Positions 53,990-63,589 of a DNA stretch of 64,000 nt are shown here, one piece after another. This DNA is from Spirochaetaceae bacterium (lineage in GTDB: Bacteria; Spirochaetota; Leptospiria; Leptospirales; Leptonemataceae): NCBI GenBank assembly GCA_002730875.1, contig PCBI01000003.1, positions 66,273 to 130,272 of the forward strand, given 5' to 3'. Under the pieces are notes generated by a model. It saw only the letters and a program-made list of their open reading frames with translations. It made no database searches and was not told where the DNA came from. How positions within the stretch are numbered: the first letter of the stretch is position 1; the number at the start of each line of letters is the position of its first letter. A program made the translations under genes and the position numbers.

Positions 53990-54745
53990 ATGAATTCCAT
54001 AGCAGAAGACAAGGAAACATTGGACTTGAAGCCTGACGAACCGGGCTCGCATAAGAAGGTATTTCTCACCGCCGAATGGAAGCACTTGATTAATCTTACC
54101 TATGCAGTGGATCCAGAAATACTGAAGCCCCATTTGCCCGCCGGACTGGAACTGGACATCTGGCAGGGTTCCGCGCATGTAAGCCTGGTGGCCTTTGACT
54201 TTCTAAAAACTAAAGTGCTTGGTCTGTCCATTCCTACGTACAGAAACTTCCCGGAAGTTAACCTTAGATTCTATGTGCGCTGGAAAAACAAACCGGCGGT
54301 AGTTTTCATCCGAGAGTTTGTTCCCAAACGAGCCATATCGCTGGCAGCCAACGTACTATACAATGAGCCCTATAAAAGAATTCCCATGACATCCAGCGTA
54401 ACCGCGGATACAGGAGCAGGTGCGATCCGAGTGAATCACCAATTTGGCGGTCAGAGCCTGGCAGTGGAAGCGACAGCGGAAAAATACATCCCGGAACCCA
54501 ATACCGCGGAACATCATTTCAAGGAGCATGATCTGGGCTTTGGAGTCGATCATGGAGGCAGAACGCTATGTTACCGGGTAGAACATCCCGTCTGGTATGT
54601 TTTTCCATTAAAGCGTGTGCATATGAACGTGGACTTTAGCGGTCTTTATGGTGAGAAATGGTCTTTCCTGAATCAGGCTGCCCCTGCATACTCATTGTTG
54701 GCCGAAGGTTCGCAAATCAAGGTCAGATTCCCCTTTTCCGTTTAG
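53990..54745 (+). CDS. DUF2071 (acetoacetate decarboxylase-like fold) protein
   Basis: A 251-residue protein that matches the DUF2071/YqjF group, related in fold to acetoacetate decarboxylase. Landmarks are AEWKHLINLTYAVDPEILKPHLPAGLELD near 28-56, VSLVAFDFLKTKVLG near 64, NFPEVNLRFYVR near 88 and VFIREFVPKRAI near 108, with YRVEHPVWYVF near 200. These proteins are uncharacterised; a decarboxylase-like active-site Lys is not identifiable. It follows icmF after a 190 bp gap that holds a direct repeat. Confidence 0.75.
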   Translation: MNSIAEDKETLDLKPDEPGSHKKVFLTAEWKHLINLTYAVDPEILKPHLPAGLELDIWQGSAHVSLVAFDFLKTKVLGLSIPTYRNFPEVNLRFYVRWKNKPAVVFIREFVPKRAISLAANVLYNEPYKRIPMTSSVTADTGAGAIRVNHQFGGQSLAVEATAEKYIPEPNTAEHHFKEHDLGFGVDHGGRTLCYRVEHPVWYVFPLKRVHMNVDFSGLYGEKWSFLNQAAPAYSLLAEGSQIKVRFPFSV

Positions 54746-55329
54746 TCCGGACCGCGGAGAACTTCAAGAAGCCCCCTGTGGGGTCAGGCAGTTCCAGAAA
54801 GCCATTACTACTCTGCTGTATCTAAAGGCGTTAGAAATCGAGAGTAGTAATGCAGAGTAAAGCCGAGTAATGCAGGGTCGGCTAACTCATTCGGGCGCCA
54901 GGTAATAGCCTGCAAAATCCAACGCCCCCTCGAACCGGGTACTTCAGGGAGTTCTTCCTAGGGTCCGCGAGTACCCAACTGTAACAATGGGATTAAAAGC
55001 CCCCACCAAACCGTCTGGAAAGGAAGCTAACGCCTAATGATTCAGCAATTAACATTAGACATGGCAACTCAGTAGAATCATGTATCGCAATGACAGCCTG
55101 AGGAATCGATATTTTTCTTTTTTTTAGCAACCCATCCCTACCCGGGTATGGTCTAAATGGCAAGCAGGGGCTGAACGAAAAAATACTTCCACGCCAGTCG
55201 GCTGAATGATCTTTAGACGAGAAAAAAATAAACAATCAGCAGGAACATACTTTATGCATACGATAGCAAGTAGAATTCTCGCGATCGCATCATGTTCTTA
55301 CTAATTGCAAGCAACCCCAGAGAGAGAAA
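54746..55329. other. Gene-free, AT-richer island with strong inverted and direct repeats
   Basis: This 584 bp stretch has no supported gene and looks clearly richer in A and T than its neighbours, with long A and T runs near 55108-55125 and 55220-55230. It contains a hairpin at 54803-54852, a 10-bp direct repeat (54846-54855 and 54866-54875) and a CTAATG/CATTAG pair near 55039. It may be a remnant of a mobile element or an array boundary, and it should also carry the promoter for the RHH gene. Confidence 0.55.
54803..54852. repeat. Long hairpin with a perfect 12-bp outer stem
   Basis: CATTACTACTCT (54803-54814) is the exact reverse complement of AGAGTAGTAATG (54841-54852). Inside the 26-base loop is a second, 5-bp stem (TCTAA and TTAGA around AGGCG). 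A nested palindrome of this length does not fit a simple terminator, as no T run follows. Confidence 0.7.
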
Positions 55330-55551
55330 ATGCCAAAGGAAACCACTAACGTTAGAATACCCAGGGCGCTGTTTGAAGAAGCCCGGGAAGCGACCTCGGT
55401 TATGGAGCAGCGTCTGGGCTTCCGTCCCTCGGTCAGTCAGTTTGTGGAGAAGTCCATAAGGGACTCCATTCGTAGATTGCAGGCCGGAGACCTGGGGTTT
55501 TTGGACTCATTGGATCCGGACAAAAAGGATTCCAAACCCCCTCGAAAGTAG
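55330..55551 (+). CDS. Small ribbon-helix-helix-like protein
   Basis: A 73-residue protein. Residues about 5-50 fit a ribbon-helix-helix DNA-binding fold: a beta strand (TNVRIPRALFEEAREA), then SVSQFVEKSIRDSIRRL, as in antitoxin and CopG/Arc-type regulators. The C-terminal tail is polar. It starts right after the AT-richer island, with a weak AGAGAG site ahead, and the ion channel gene follows 36 bp later on the same strand. No toxin-like partner is adjacent, so a regulatory role for the channel gene is the simplest guess. Confidence 0.6.
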   Translation: MPKETTNVRIPRALFEEAREATSVMEQRLGFRPSVSQFVEKSIRDSIRRLQAGDLGFLDSLDPDKKDSKPPRK

Positions 55552-55587
55552 TTGCTATAGCGGCCGGCCTGGCCTGGACTCGCTCTC

Positions 55588-57549
55588 ATGCGCCGATCCA
55601 GACTTGCCGGAATCAAGTACTCCTTCGATAATTTCATGAGTCGAGGAGGACTGGCCGTCTTCCTGGCTCTACTCACCCTGTTTGCCCTATCCTTTATTCT
55701 GCTTTCCGGATTGCGGATTGTCTTTGGCCTGCTGCTGCCGGATGAAACCGCTTCTGACCTTTTTGCTCAGATGTGGAGGGTCTTCCTTCAGATTCTGGAT
55801 GGAGGCGCCATTGCCGAAGACACCGATGCCAACTGGCTCAATCGAATTGCGGGCATCATAACCGTATTTGTTGGATTGATCCTGTTTTCCAGCCTCGTAG
55901 CCTTCATTACAAGCCAGTTTGAGGCCAGACTTGCCGAGTTGCGCAAAGGAAAGTCCGCAGTTATTGAGCATGATCATACAATCATTCTTGGATTCCAGGA
56001 TCGTCTCCTGGACATATTACACGAGCTAATCATTGCCAACGAATCCGAATCGGACGCTGCCGTGGCCATTCTTTCCGAAACCGACAAGGAAGAGATGGAC
56101 GACTTCTTCAACGATCGCCTGCCTGAAAGAAAGACGACACGGATTGTTACCCGCAGCGGCTCCACGAGCAGTTTACTATCCCTTCGCAAAATGGGCGTAG
56201 AACATTGCAACTCGGTGCTAATCCTGAATGAAGCAGGCTCGGCCGATTCGGAAGAGGACCGGGCCGATGCGGATTCCAGGGTTCTTAAGTCCATCATCGC
56301 GGTGATAGCGGCCACCAGTAAAAAGAATCATCCACCGATTGTAGCCGAGATCCATTCTGCCCGATTGCGCCACGTTGCCGCAACCCTGTCCGAGGGAAGC
56401 GTTATTCCGGTGGACCGGGATGGTCTTCTGGCCAGGATGCTGGTGCAAACCTCCAGGGTTCCAGGACTGTTTTCGGTGTACTCTTCACTGGTAGGTTTTG
56501 ACGGTCAGGAAGTGTATTTCTTTCGCCCGGATGCTGGCTGGCAAAACGAAAGCTTCGCCGACATCCTGTTTCGGTTCTCCGGCAGCGGCGTTCTCGGTTT
56601 TAGACACGAAAACGGCGATATCTTACTCAATCCGCCGGCAGATTTTCGTCCAGCTGCCAACGACCAGGCAATCATACTGGCTGAAGATGACTCCACCATA
56701 GAGTATCTGGAGGATAAGCTGGAACGTCCGGAGATGGAAGGGCTGCCGGACTTCGATATCCACAGGGCCCGGGAGTCATACCTGATCATCGGCTGGAACA
56801 ATAAAGCGCCGGTCATCCTGAAAGAGTATGCCGATTACATTCCTCCCGGTTCGCGAATGACTGTCATCACCGGACCGGACACGGATCATGAACATCTGGT
56901 TTCGGACCTGATCCGCGAACTTGGCGCATCCTATCCCCATCTGGAAATCGATTGGAAAGAGTCCGACTGGAGCGAACCCGGGGAGCTGGCCGGCCTGGCT
57001 CCGGAAGACTACGGCACGGTAATCCTGCTGGCCAGGGACGGAAGCAATCCCGAAAGCGTGGATGCGGCCAGCATTGCCGGGCTGCTACAGGTCAGGCAGC
57101 ATCTAAAACATATTGAACGCAAACTGGGGCATCCGCCGCAAACCAGGGTGATTTCGGAGATCATGGATTCGGAGAACGTAGATCTTGTTCTGGAGACCGG
57201 GGTTAAGGATTTCTTGATATCGAATCAATTTATCTCGCGTATTCTGGCCCAGGTAGCCATGGAACCGGATGTGCACTACGTGTATGAAGATTTGTTTTCA
57301 CCGGAAGGAAGCGAAATCTATCTGAAACCTGTGTCGGCGTATTTCAAAGATCCGCTGAAGCCCCATAGTTATGCCGAATGCGTATCCGCCGCTCTGGAAA
57401 GAAAAGAAGTTTGCCTGGGAATCAGAATCGCGCGCTTCGAAGGGGATCCGGACCGGAATCACGGGGTGCTTCTGATTCCGCAGATGGATGAAGTATTCGA
57501 TTTCACCGGCAAAGACAGTCTGATCGTTCTTGCCGAAGATGACGGTTAA
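55588..57549 (+). CDS. CASTOR/POLLUX-type ion channel with RCK-like domains
   Basis: A 653-residue inner-membrane protein of the CASTOR/POLLUX/SYM8 family, which in plants form cation channels in the nuclear envelope and in bacteria are largely uncharacterised. Two membrane helices (about 22-50 and 90-112) flank a pore-like region with [13 protein letters not shown]. Two RCK/TrkA-N-like nucleotide-binding domains follow: [17 protein letters not shown] near 132 and [18 protein letters not shown] near 396. The stop overlaps the convergent Nudix gene by four bases, and the RHH-like gene lies 36 bp upstream. Confidence 0.85.
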   Translation: MRRSRLAGIKYSFDNFMSRGGLAVFLALLTLFALSFILLSGLRIVFGLLLPDETASDLFAQMWRVFLQILDGGAIAEDTDANWLNRIAGIITVFVGLILFSSLVAFITSQFEARLAELRKGKSAVIEHDHTIILGFQDRLLDILHELIIANESESDAAVAILSETDKEEMDDFFNDRLPERKTTRIVTRSGSTSSLLSLRKMGVEHCNSVLILNEAGSADSEEDRADADSRVLKSIIAVIAATSKKNHPPIVAEIHSARLRHVAATLSEGSVIPVDRDGLLARMLVQTSRVPGLFSVYSSLVGFDGQEVYFFRPDAGWQNESFADILFRFSGSGVLGFRHENGDILLNPPADFRPAANDQAIILAEDDSTIEYLEDKLERPEMEGLPDFDIHRARESYLIIGWNNKAPVILKEYADYIPPGSRMTVITGPDTDHEHLVSDLIRELGASYPHLEIDWKESDWSEPGELAGLAPEDYGTVILLARDGSNPESVDAASIAGLLQVRQHLKHIERKLGHPPQTRVISEIMDSENVDLVLETGVKDFLISNQFISRILAQVAMEPDVHYVYEDLFSPEGSEIYLKPVSAYFKDPLKPHSYAECVSAALERKEVCLGIRIARFEGDPDRNHGVLLIPQMDEVFDFTGKDSLIVLAEDDG

Positions 57550-58094
57550 TGGTTTTTCTGAGCGCTGCGAACGAAGTGTCCCAGGTGCGCCGGATCCGAT
57601 GCCGTGGATCGATTATCAAAATAGGACTGTAAGCAGAACTTTACGGAGCTGAAGGCAATATCGGCCCAGGGGATTTCTTCCTCGCGAAACAACCGGGTCT
57701 CCAGGGACTCAACACCGGGAGAGAATTCCAGATTCTTTAGCCGGGCCAGAAAGAACATATATACCTGATTGATGTGCGGGATGCTGTATACGGTGTGAAC
57801 GGATTCGATTTCTACCTCGGCGTTGGCTTCTTCCCTGGTTTCGCGCATGGCGCCCTCTTCCACAAGTTCGCCGTTTTCCATAAAGCCGGCCGGGATGGTC
57901 CAGAAACCGTGTCTGGGTTCAATGGCCCGCTTGCAAAGTAGCACCTGGTCTTCCCAGAAGGGCAGACAGCCAACAATGAGCCTGGGATTCTGATAGTGGA
58001 TGGTGCCGCATTTGTTACACAAAAAACGGGGCAGATTGTCCCCCTCCGGGACTCTGAAGTCCAGCTCTGAACCGCAATGCGAGCAAAACTTCAT
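57546..58094 (-). CDS. Nudix hydrolase with N-terminal zinc ribbon
   Basis: A 182-residue hydrolase that cleaves nucleoside diphosphates linked to other groups, perhaps NADH or an ADP-sugar. The N-terminal zinc ribbon has Cys4, Cys7, Cys26 and Cys29. The Nudix box is complete, with [20 protein letters not shown] near 69-88 and the catalytic Glu in [18 protein letters not shown] motif precedes it. It resembles the short NudC-like group more than full NADH pyrophosphatase. The start at 58094 is fixed by AGGAGG at good spacing (58103-58108), and an upstream version would add only non-conserved residues. Confidence 0.9.
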   Translation of the reverse strand: MKFCSHCGSELDFRVPEGDNLPRFLCNKCGTIHYQNPRLIVGCLPFWEDQVLLCKRAIEPRHGFWTIPAGFMENGELVEEGAMRETREEANAEVEIESVHTVYSIPHINQVYMFFLARLKNLEFSPGVESLETRLFREEEIPWADIAFSSVKFCLQSYFDNRSTASDPAHLGHFVRSAQKNH

Positions 58095-58102
58095 GGTCGG
58101 CT

Positions 58103-58108
58103 CCTCCT
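58103..58108 (-). promoter_or_regulatory. Ribosome binding site deciding the Nudix start
   Basis: AGGAGG on the minus strand, eight bases before the ATG at 58094. Confidence 0.65.
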
Positions 58109-58352
58109 GTAGTCCGGAGCCGCCGCGCTTATAACCGGAGTCCGTGGCCATGCCCGGCTCCCTCTCCCTGGAGGAAACGTCGTCCCCGGGCCGGGCTCCG
58201 AAGCCTCATTGGCGAGATTGGCAGCAAAATGAGGAGGAGTTACAACACAAGAATGAGCAGCATTCAGAGGAAACTTCGGGCTCTTCGCTTTTTTTGAAAT
58301 CCGCATAAAAACAGAGGAATTCTCCGAACAGATATTGTAGAATGGGGATGCC

Positions 58353-58742
58353 ATGTGGGAATATCTTGTAAAGAAGGTCCGACCTTCCAGGCCTCAAAAA
58401 GAAGGCACCGATTTTCATGCCTCTGCACCAGTGAGACCATCACATTCAGAAAATCCAGTGGAATTACACTCGGACACTGAAATTCCAGGAAGCACTCTTT
58501 CCTCCACCGGCAAAAGCAGACCGGAAAAGAAGCGTTATCTGCATTGTCCGGTTTGCGAGGAGATTATGGAAATCCGCCAGATGGGTCCGGTGGAAATCGA
58601 TGTCTGCCCCTCATGCAAAGGCGTCTTTCTGGACCGGGGGGAGCTTCAGGCGCTCACGGGTTATGATCTGAAGACCGGTCAGAAGCTCGAAGACGATTCC
58701 CATTACATCATCTACACCCCGAAGGGTCTGGAGGATTTCTAG
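58353..58742 (+). CDS. TFIIB-type zinc-ribbon protein
   Basis: A 129-residue protein with a disordered N-terminal half (basic, Ser/Pro/His-rich) and a zinc ribbon at about 62-105: HCPVCEEIMEIRQMGPVEID, then VCPSCKGVFLDRGEL, with Cys65, Cys68, Cys85 and Cys88. This zf-TFIIB motif, including the WLDRGEL-like ending, occurs in many small bacterial proteins of unknown role. The ATG at 58353 follows an AATGGGGATGCC segment without a clear ribosome binding site. The convergent small gene lies 6 bp downstream. Confidence 0.75.
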   Translation: MWEYLVKKVRPSRPQKEGTDFHASAPVRPSHSENPVELHSDTEIPGSTLSSTGKSRPEKKRYLHCPVCEEIMEIRQMGPVEIDVCPSCKGVFLDRGELQALTGYDLKTGQKLEDDSHYIIYTPKGLEDF

Positions 58743-58747
58743 CTTAA

Positions 58748-58963
58748 TCAGAGCTCTCGTATCTTTACGTTGTAGCCTGCCTGCTTCAGCATGGCCATTT
58801 CCTGCGGACTGGCCAGTTTCACTGACAGCCCCTGTTTTATGAACTCCAGCGGAGTCACCATCCCTATCTCATCCACCACAAGCACTGCCTGACCGCTATG
58901 CTTTTCCAGCCTACCCTGAAGCTCCTTGTAGCCGTATCGAATGGAATGGGATTTGATGATCAT
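58748..58963 (-). CDS. Small protein of unknown function
   Basis: A 71-residue protein with mixed strands and helices: RYGYKELQGRLEKHSGQAVL, VVDEIGMVTPLEFIKQGLSV and SPQEMAMLKQAGYNVKIREL. It has no membrane helix, no signal sequence and no Cys. A strong AGGAG site lies ahead of the ATG, supporting expression. It is just downstream of the M20 amidohydrolase on the same strand (33 bp gap) and may share its transcript. Confidence 0.55.
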   Translation of the reverse strand: MIIKSHSIRYGYKELQGRLEKHSGQAVLVVDEIGMVTPLEFIKQGLSVKLASPQEMAMLKQAGYNVKIREL

Positions 58964-58996
58964 GCGGGGCTCCTGTTTCTATGGTGGCGCAACGGC

Positions 58997-60175
58997 TCAG
59001 GACTGAAAGAAGTTTTCTACCAGTTGTACCCAGTATCGGATGCCGGTTTCCAGGATTTCATCGTTGAAATCGTACGCCGGATTGTGAAGCAAACAGCCTC
59101 CCTCGCCAGGGCCATTGCCAATCCAGGCGTAGCAGCCATCAACGCTCTGTAGCATGTATCCAAAGTCCTCGGAACCTGTGCTGGGCTGTACCGGATCCAC
59201 CACGCTTTCGGCGCCTACAACTTGCATGGCCGTCTTTCGGGCCAGTTCGGTGGCATTCCTTTCGTTTATCGTGGCCGGATACCCCTCTTTCCATTCCAGT
59301 TTGGCACGCACGCCGTTGGCGCTGGCCAGACCCAGCGCTGTTCGTTCAATTTCGCCGATCAATCGATCTCTATTCCCGGGATCGAATGTGCGCAGTGTGC
59401 CCGCAAGATTGGCCCGAGCCGGCAGGACATTGTAGGCATCTCCTGCATGAAACTTTGTAATAGAGAGAACCGAAGGCTCGAACGGATGGTTTCTACTGGT
59501 TAACTTCTGCAGCGACTGCACAATCTCCGAAGCAATGAGTATAACGTCATCGCCGAACTGAGGCATAGCCGCATGACAGCCTTCGCCTTCCACTGTCAGG
59601 TCAAAACGATCATAGGCAGCCATTATCGGGCCTTCGCACAGACCTATACTTCCTGCCGGCATACCGGGCCAATTGTGCAGGGCGAATATCTGACTCACCG
59701 GAAATTTCGTAAACAGGCCCTGCTCCACCATTTCCTTGCCGCCGCCTTCATTCTCTTCTGCCGGCTGAAAAATAAGAACCACATCTCCGGCAAACGGTTC
59801 GCGGGTCTTTCGGTTGGCCAGAACCTCCGCCGCCCCCAGAAGCATAGACGTATGACCGTCGTGGCCACAGGCATGCATGGTGCCTTCATTCCTGGAGATG
59901 TAGGGCTTGTCTTTGCCGGGAGTAGGCTGCTCGAGAATGGGTAAAGCGTCCATGTCTGCGCGAAGGCCAATTCCCGGGCCCCCCTCCTTGCCACGAAGGA
60001 CTCCCACCACGCCGGTACGGGCCAGGCCTGAATGCACTTCGTATCCAAGTTCTTCTAAACGACTGGCCACAATTTGGGACGTTCGATGCTCCTGGAAGGC
60101 CAGCTCTGGATGAGCATGGATATCCTGACGAAACCTTCGGGCTCTCGCCGCCGCTTCCTGAACTAATTGCGCCAT
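58997..60175 (-). CDS. M20 family amidohydrolase (hippurate hydrolase-like)
   Basis: A 392-residue metal-dependent enzyme that hydrolyses N-acyl or N-acetyl amino acids. The N-terminal RFRQDIHAHPELAFQEHRTS is typical, MHACGHDGHTS at 100-110 carries the metal-binding residues, and PAEENEGGGKEMVEQGLF near 135 the general base. The central dimerisation domain runs from about 180 to 290 and a C-terminal metal-binding half follows (TGSEDFGYML near 350). The exact substrate cannot be told; the group includes hippurate, indole-3-acetyl-amino-acid and N-acetyl-diaminopimelate hydrolases. Confidence 0.92.
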   Translation of the reverse strand: MAQLVQEAAARARRFRQDIHAHPELAFQEHRTSQIVASRLEELGYEVHSGLARTGVVGVLRGKEGGPGIGLRADMDALPILEQPTPGKDKPYISRNEGTMHACGHDGHTSMLLGAAEVLANRKTREPFAGDVVLIFQPAEENEGGGKEMVEQGLFTKFPVSQIFALHNWPGMPAGSIGLCEGPIMAAYDRFDLTVEGEGCHAAMPQFGDDVILIASEIVQSLQKLTSRNHPFEPSVLSITKFHAGDAYNVLPARANLAGTLRTFDPGNRDRLIGEIERTALGLASANGVRAKLEWKEGYPATINERNATELARKTAMQVVGAESVVDPVQPSTGSEDFGYMLQSVDGCYAWIGNGPGEGGCLLHNPAYDFNDEILETGIRYWVQLVENFFQS

Positions 60176-60425
60176 ACTGACAGAAACGATAGAAGCGCCT
60201 CAAATCGGCCAGTCTCTTTTTAAGCCTGCAATCCGCCGACCTGCTCCCGAGTTCGCGAAGGGGACGGCTTCGGTACATTGATGTCCGGTGGATTCTTCGC
60301 AGGTATTGCATCCATGTTTACGCTACTGCAGGCAGCGGGGCACACTCACGGAAAACGCCGCCGCCTATCGGAGCCTGGATCTCGTCCGACACCCGAGATT
60401 CGAACAAAAGCTCTCAGGCGCGAAT

Positions 60426-61259
60426 CTAAATGCGAGTTCGAATGAACTCTGCGATGTCCTGATAAACCCTTTCCTTTTTGACCTCGTTCAGTACTTCGTG
60501 ATAATAATCTTCGTATTCCACGTATTTCTTGTCTTCTGATCCAAGGTTGTCGAAGAAACTGCGGCTGGCTTTCACATCTACGATTTGATCGCCCCCGCCC
60601 TGTCCAACAAAGATGGGAAGCTTGATCCTGGAGGCATCGGAAATCACATCGGCCTGGTGCTTTACCACTTCCATGAACCAGCGGGCTGTAGCCTTTGTAA
60701 ATACCAGCGGATCATTCTTGTAGGCGTCTACAATGTCCGGGTCGTGGGAAAGCAAGGCCGGATCCAGTCCGGCGGGCACTGCAGCGCCCGGAATAATGCC
60801 GGAAACGGTCTTTGCCAGGGCCTTTTTCCAGCCGGGCACCGGAACTCCCAGACCCAGAAAGGGACTGGTCATGACAGCGCCATGGATGGGCCGACTCAAC
60901 TGGCCACGCTCCAGATACCGGGCCGCCACCAGACCGCCCATGGAATGGCTACCGAAAAAGAATGGAAGATCTCCGGCCACATCGCGACTCCATTGGAGCA
61001 GCGAATCCACATCCAGGAAGTAATCTTCGAATTTCTTAACGAAGCCACGCTTCCCATCGGACTGACCGTGCCCTCTCAGATCCACGGAAACGAATGAGAC
61101 CTTCTGTTCGGCCATCCATCCGGCAAAATGAGTATAACGATCCTTGTGCTCGGCAAAGCCTGGAATCCATACAAGAAACGCTTCCGGTTTCTCTGCAGGC
61201 ACGTACATGGCTTTCAGGTTTTTCTGGTCTGCGGTTTTAAGTTCTATGTATTGGGGCAT
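60426..61259 (-). CDS. Alpha/beta hydrolase, monoacylglycerol lipase-like
   Basis: A 277-residue serine hydrolase. The family features are IPGFAEHKDRYTHFAGWMAE at 32-51 (the oxyanion region), VDLRGHGQSDGKRGFVKKFE near 59-78, and the nucleophile elbow GSHSMGG at 103-109 with Ser106. The catalytic Asp (VGQGGGDQIVD) and His (YEDYYHEVLNEV) follow near 220 and 255. It probably cleaves monoacylglycerols or related esters in the cytoplasm; no signal sequence is present. The gap of 250 bp between it and the M20 gene holds no supported gene. Confidence 0.92.
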   Translation of the reverse strand: MPQYIELKTADQKNLKAMYVPAEKPEAFLVWIPGFAEHKDRYTHFAGWMAEQKVSFVSVDLRGHGQSDGKRGFVKKFEDYFLDVDSLLQWSRDVAGDLPFFFGSHSMGGLVAARYLERGQLSRPIHGAVMTSPFLGLGVPVPGWKKALAKTVSGIIPGAAVPAGLDPALLSHDPDIVDAYKNDPLVFTKATARWFMEVVKHQADVISDASRIKLPIFVGQGGGDQIVDVKASRSFFDNLGSEDKKYVEYEDYYHEVLNEVKKERVYQDIAEFIRTRI

Positions 61260-61349
61260 GATCCTTATTTGTCACAGGCTTCGAAGAAGAAAACCCAAAA
61301 TTCGAATGGTTGACCGCTGATCCGCAAAACCGAGCATGAAGCAACTTTC

Positions 61350-62507
61350 ATGAAAGAATCCCGGAAAAAAACCGTTCTAAACAAGTACCAGCGGGTAGCC
61401 ATAATCCACGACTGGCTCACCGGAATGCGTGGCGGCGAGGTAGTCCTGGAAGCGCTGCTGGAACTATTCCCGCAGGCCGAACTGTTTACCCTTCTTCACA
61501 TACCGGGAAGTTGCTCGGATCTAATCGAAAAGCGGCCCATCCACACATCGTTTATTCAGAAGTTTCCCCTCAAGAGCAAGCTCTACCGGCACTATCTGCC
61601 CTTCTTTCCTACGGCCATTGAAGAGTTTGATTTCCACGGATTCGACCTGGTCATTTCCAGTTCCCATTGCGTGGCCAAAGGAGTAATCGTTCCTCCGGAT
61701 GTGCCACATGTTTCCTTTGTACACAGTCCCATGCGCTATGTCTGGGACATGTACAGACAGTACTTTCCGGGTAAGGGACTGCTTCAAAGGTTCATCATCC
61801 CTTTCTTTGCCAACTATTTGCGCACCTGGGATGCCGCCAGCGCCCCCCGAGTGGACGACTATGTTTCCAATAGCGCATTCGTGGGACGACGAATCCGCCG
61901 CTTCTATGGCCGCCAGGCCACTGTAGTACACCCTCCCTGCCTGGAGGTGGGCCCCACTGCACGGGACGTTCCCGATCCGGAAGGACCGCAACGACAGGAC
62001 TTCTATCTGGTGCTCAGCGCCCTGGTCCCCTATAAACGAATCGATCTGGCGGTGGAGGCATTCAATGCTTCGGGCCGAAAGCTCATCATTGCCGGGAAAG
62101 GCCCGGAGGAGAAGAAACTGAAGGCCATGGCAAAACAGAATGTGGAGTTTCTGGGTCATGTGGATAAGGCCGGGATTCGAAGTCTCTACGAAACCAGCCG
62201 TGGACTTCTCTTTCCGGGGGTAGAAGACTTTGGTATTGTACCGGTGGAAGCTCAGGCTGCTGGCTGTCCGGTAATTGCCCTGGGAAAAGGCGGCGCCCTG
62301 GAAACCGTCATCAACGGAAAGACCGGAGTATTCTTTGAAGATGAATCGGCGAAATCATTGAATTCGGCGATAGAACAAAGAGAGGCTTTGAGATTCAAGG
62401 CGGCGGACTTCGCACGCAATGCTTCCCGCTTTAGCAAAGACGCTTTTCATCGGGGGATGCTCCTGAGTGTGGAGCGAGCCCAGAAGTCGGTGGGACTCAA
62501 GGTTTAA
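61350..62507 (+). CDS. Group 1 (GT4-type) glycosyltransferase
   Basis: A 385-residue GT-B glycosyltransferase. The N-terminal half has VAIIHDWLTGMRGGEVVLEA near 17, typical of a mannosyltransferase-like subgroup, and SHCVAKGVIVP near 108. The C-terminal half has ALVPYKRIDLAVEAFNASGRK near 224 and GLLFPGVEDFGIVPVEAQAAG near 285, with the donor-binding Glu. It starts a plus-strand group continuing through a metallophosphoesterase and a nucleotidyltransferase-like gene. The acceptor and donor are unknown. Confidence 0.88.
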   Translation: MKESRKKTVLNKYQRVAIIHDWLTGMRGGEVVLEALLELFPQAELFTLLHIPGSCSDLIEKRPIHTSFIQKFPLKSKLYRHYLPFFPTAIEEFDFHGFDLVISSSHCVAKGVIVPPDVPHVSFVHSPMRYVWDMYRQYFPGKGLLQRFIIPFFANYLRTWDAASAPRVDDYVSNSAFVGRRIRRFYGRQATVVHPPCLEVGPTARDVPDPEGPQRQDFYLVLSALVPYKRIDLAVEAFNASGRKLIIAGKGPEEKKLKAMAKQNVEFLGHVDKAGIRSLYETSRGLLFPGVEDFGIVPVEAQAAGCPVIALGKGGALETVINGKTGVFFEDESAKSLNSAIEQREALRFKAADFARNASRFSKDAFHRGMLLSVERAQKSVGLKV

Positions 62508-62539
62508 GGCAACCGGAAAATGTCATCCCGGAGTAAGAC

Positions 62540-63589
62540 GTGAAAATTCTATTTGTAACAGATATACATGATGCATTGAAAGAACTCAGGGTTCTACTAT
62601 CGAGCACAGAGGCGGATCTGTACCTCCTTTGCGGCGATATTCTTTACCATGCCTTCTACGACGAAGATAAGATCTATGATTTCGTCTGTCTGCAGGAGGA
62701 GTTTTATTCCGAGGCCAAGCAGCAGGGACGTCGCATTCTTCCCTACGACCTTGCCACAGAAATGTTACGATACCCCAACCGAAAAGGCAAGGAAGCGGAA
62801 GACTGGAACCTAAAGGCAGCGGAATATCGAATGCTCTTTCATAAGGCGGGGAAAACCATGAAAGAGAAATATGAACTGATTGAAGAGATCATAGAGAAAT
62901 ACGGAAACGCATCCTGCCTCATGCTTCCTGGTAACTATGACATAGACCTTCGCTACACCCGTCTCGCTCACAGAGATTTACATCACAAGGAAGTAGACCT
63001 GAACGGACTCAAGTTCGCCGGATATGGCGGAGCCCCCATCGCCACCTCCGGCATTCCGGAAAAGCTGGCCATTACCTATCATGAGTCCAGAGAAAACGGA
63101 GACCTGTATTCTGAACCCGAGGAGTTCTTCGAGCAAAGTCAGCCGGACATTATGGTGCTACACAATCCGGCCTATGGTTTCTTCGACCGGGTACCCACCA
63201 TCGGTCATGTAGGCTCCCCGGGAATCCGAAATTATCTGGATCGTCATTCCGCCTCGCTGGTGGTATCCGGCCATGTACATGAAGACTACGGAATCGCGCG
63301 AAAAAAAGACGGAACCATATTTCTGAATCCATCCAACTTCGGCGGAGTGGATTCCCCGTACGGATGGCAACCGGGGGGCGTCTTTGCGGAAATAACAATG
63401 GAGGGCCGTAACTTCCGCGAGCTCAAGCTACGCAGACTGGAGGGAAAGGAAGTCCAGGATCTGCTTCTGGTTACGCTGGAAGGAGAAGAATTAAAGGCCC
63501 GGGCGCTCAAGGACCTGGAGAAATCCCATCTGGATTTAAGCGGTTTTCTCCGCGATCATGCGGGACAACCCGTGGAGCTTTTTTCGTGA
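62540..63589 (+). CDS. Calcineurin-like metallophosphoesterase
   Basis: A 349-residue phosphoesterase with the two-metal calcineurin-like site: ILFVTDIHD at 3-11 (Asp8, His10), LLCGDILYH near 33, LPGNYDID near 132 and SGHVHEDYG near 240. Residues 200-235 (HNPAYGFFDRVPTIGHVG) contain a further metal His. It has an extended middle region with helices (about 60-120). The start is GTG preceded by GGAG. It lies 32 bp after the glycosyltransferase and its stop overlaps the GTG of the next gene. Confidence 0.85.
   Translation: MKILFVTDIHDALKELRVLLSSTEADLYLLCGDILYHAFYDEDKIYDFVCLQEEFYSEAKQQGRRILPYDLATEMLRYPNRKGKEAEDWNLKAAEYRMLFHKAGKTMKEKYELIEEIIEKYGNASCLMLPGNYDIDLRYTRLAHRDLHHKEVDLNGLKFAGYGGAPIATSGIPEKLAITYHESRENGDLYSEPEEFFEQSQPDIMVLHNPAYGFFDRVPTIGHVGSPGIRNYLDRHSASLVVSGHVHEDYGIARKKDGTIFLNPSNFGGVDSPYGWQPGGVFAEITMEGRNFRELKLRRLEGKEVQDLLLVTLEGEELKARALKDLEKSHLDLSGFLRDHAGQPVELFS

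Noticed and set aside
54831..54850. Integron attC-like site (GGCGTTAGA motif)
   Set aside because: Only a partial core resemblance was seen; paired R and L boxes in the proper order were not found.
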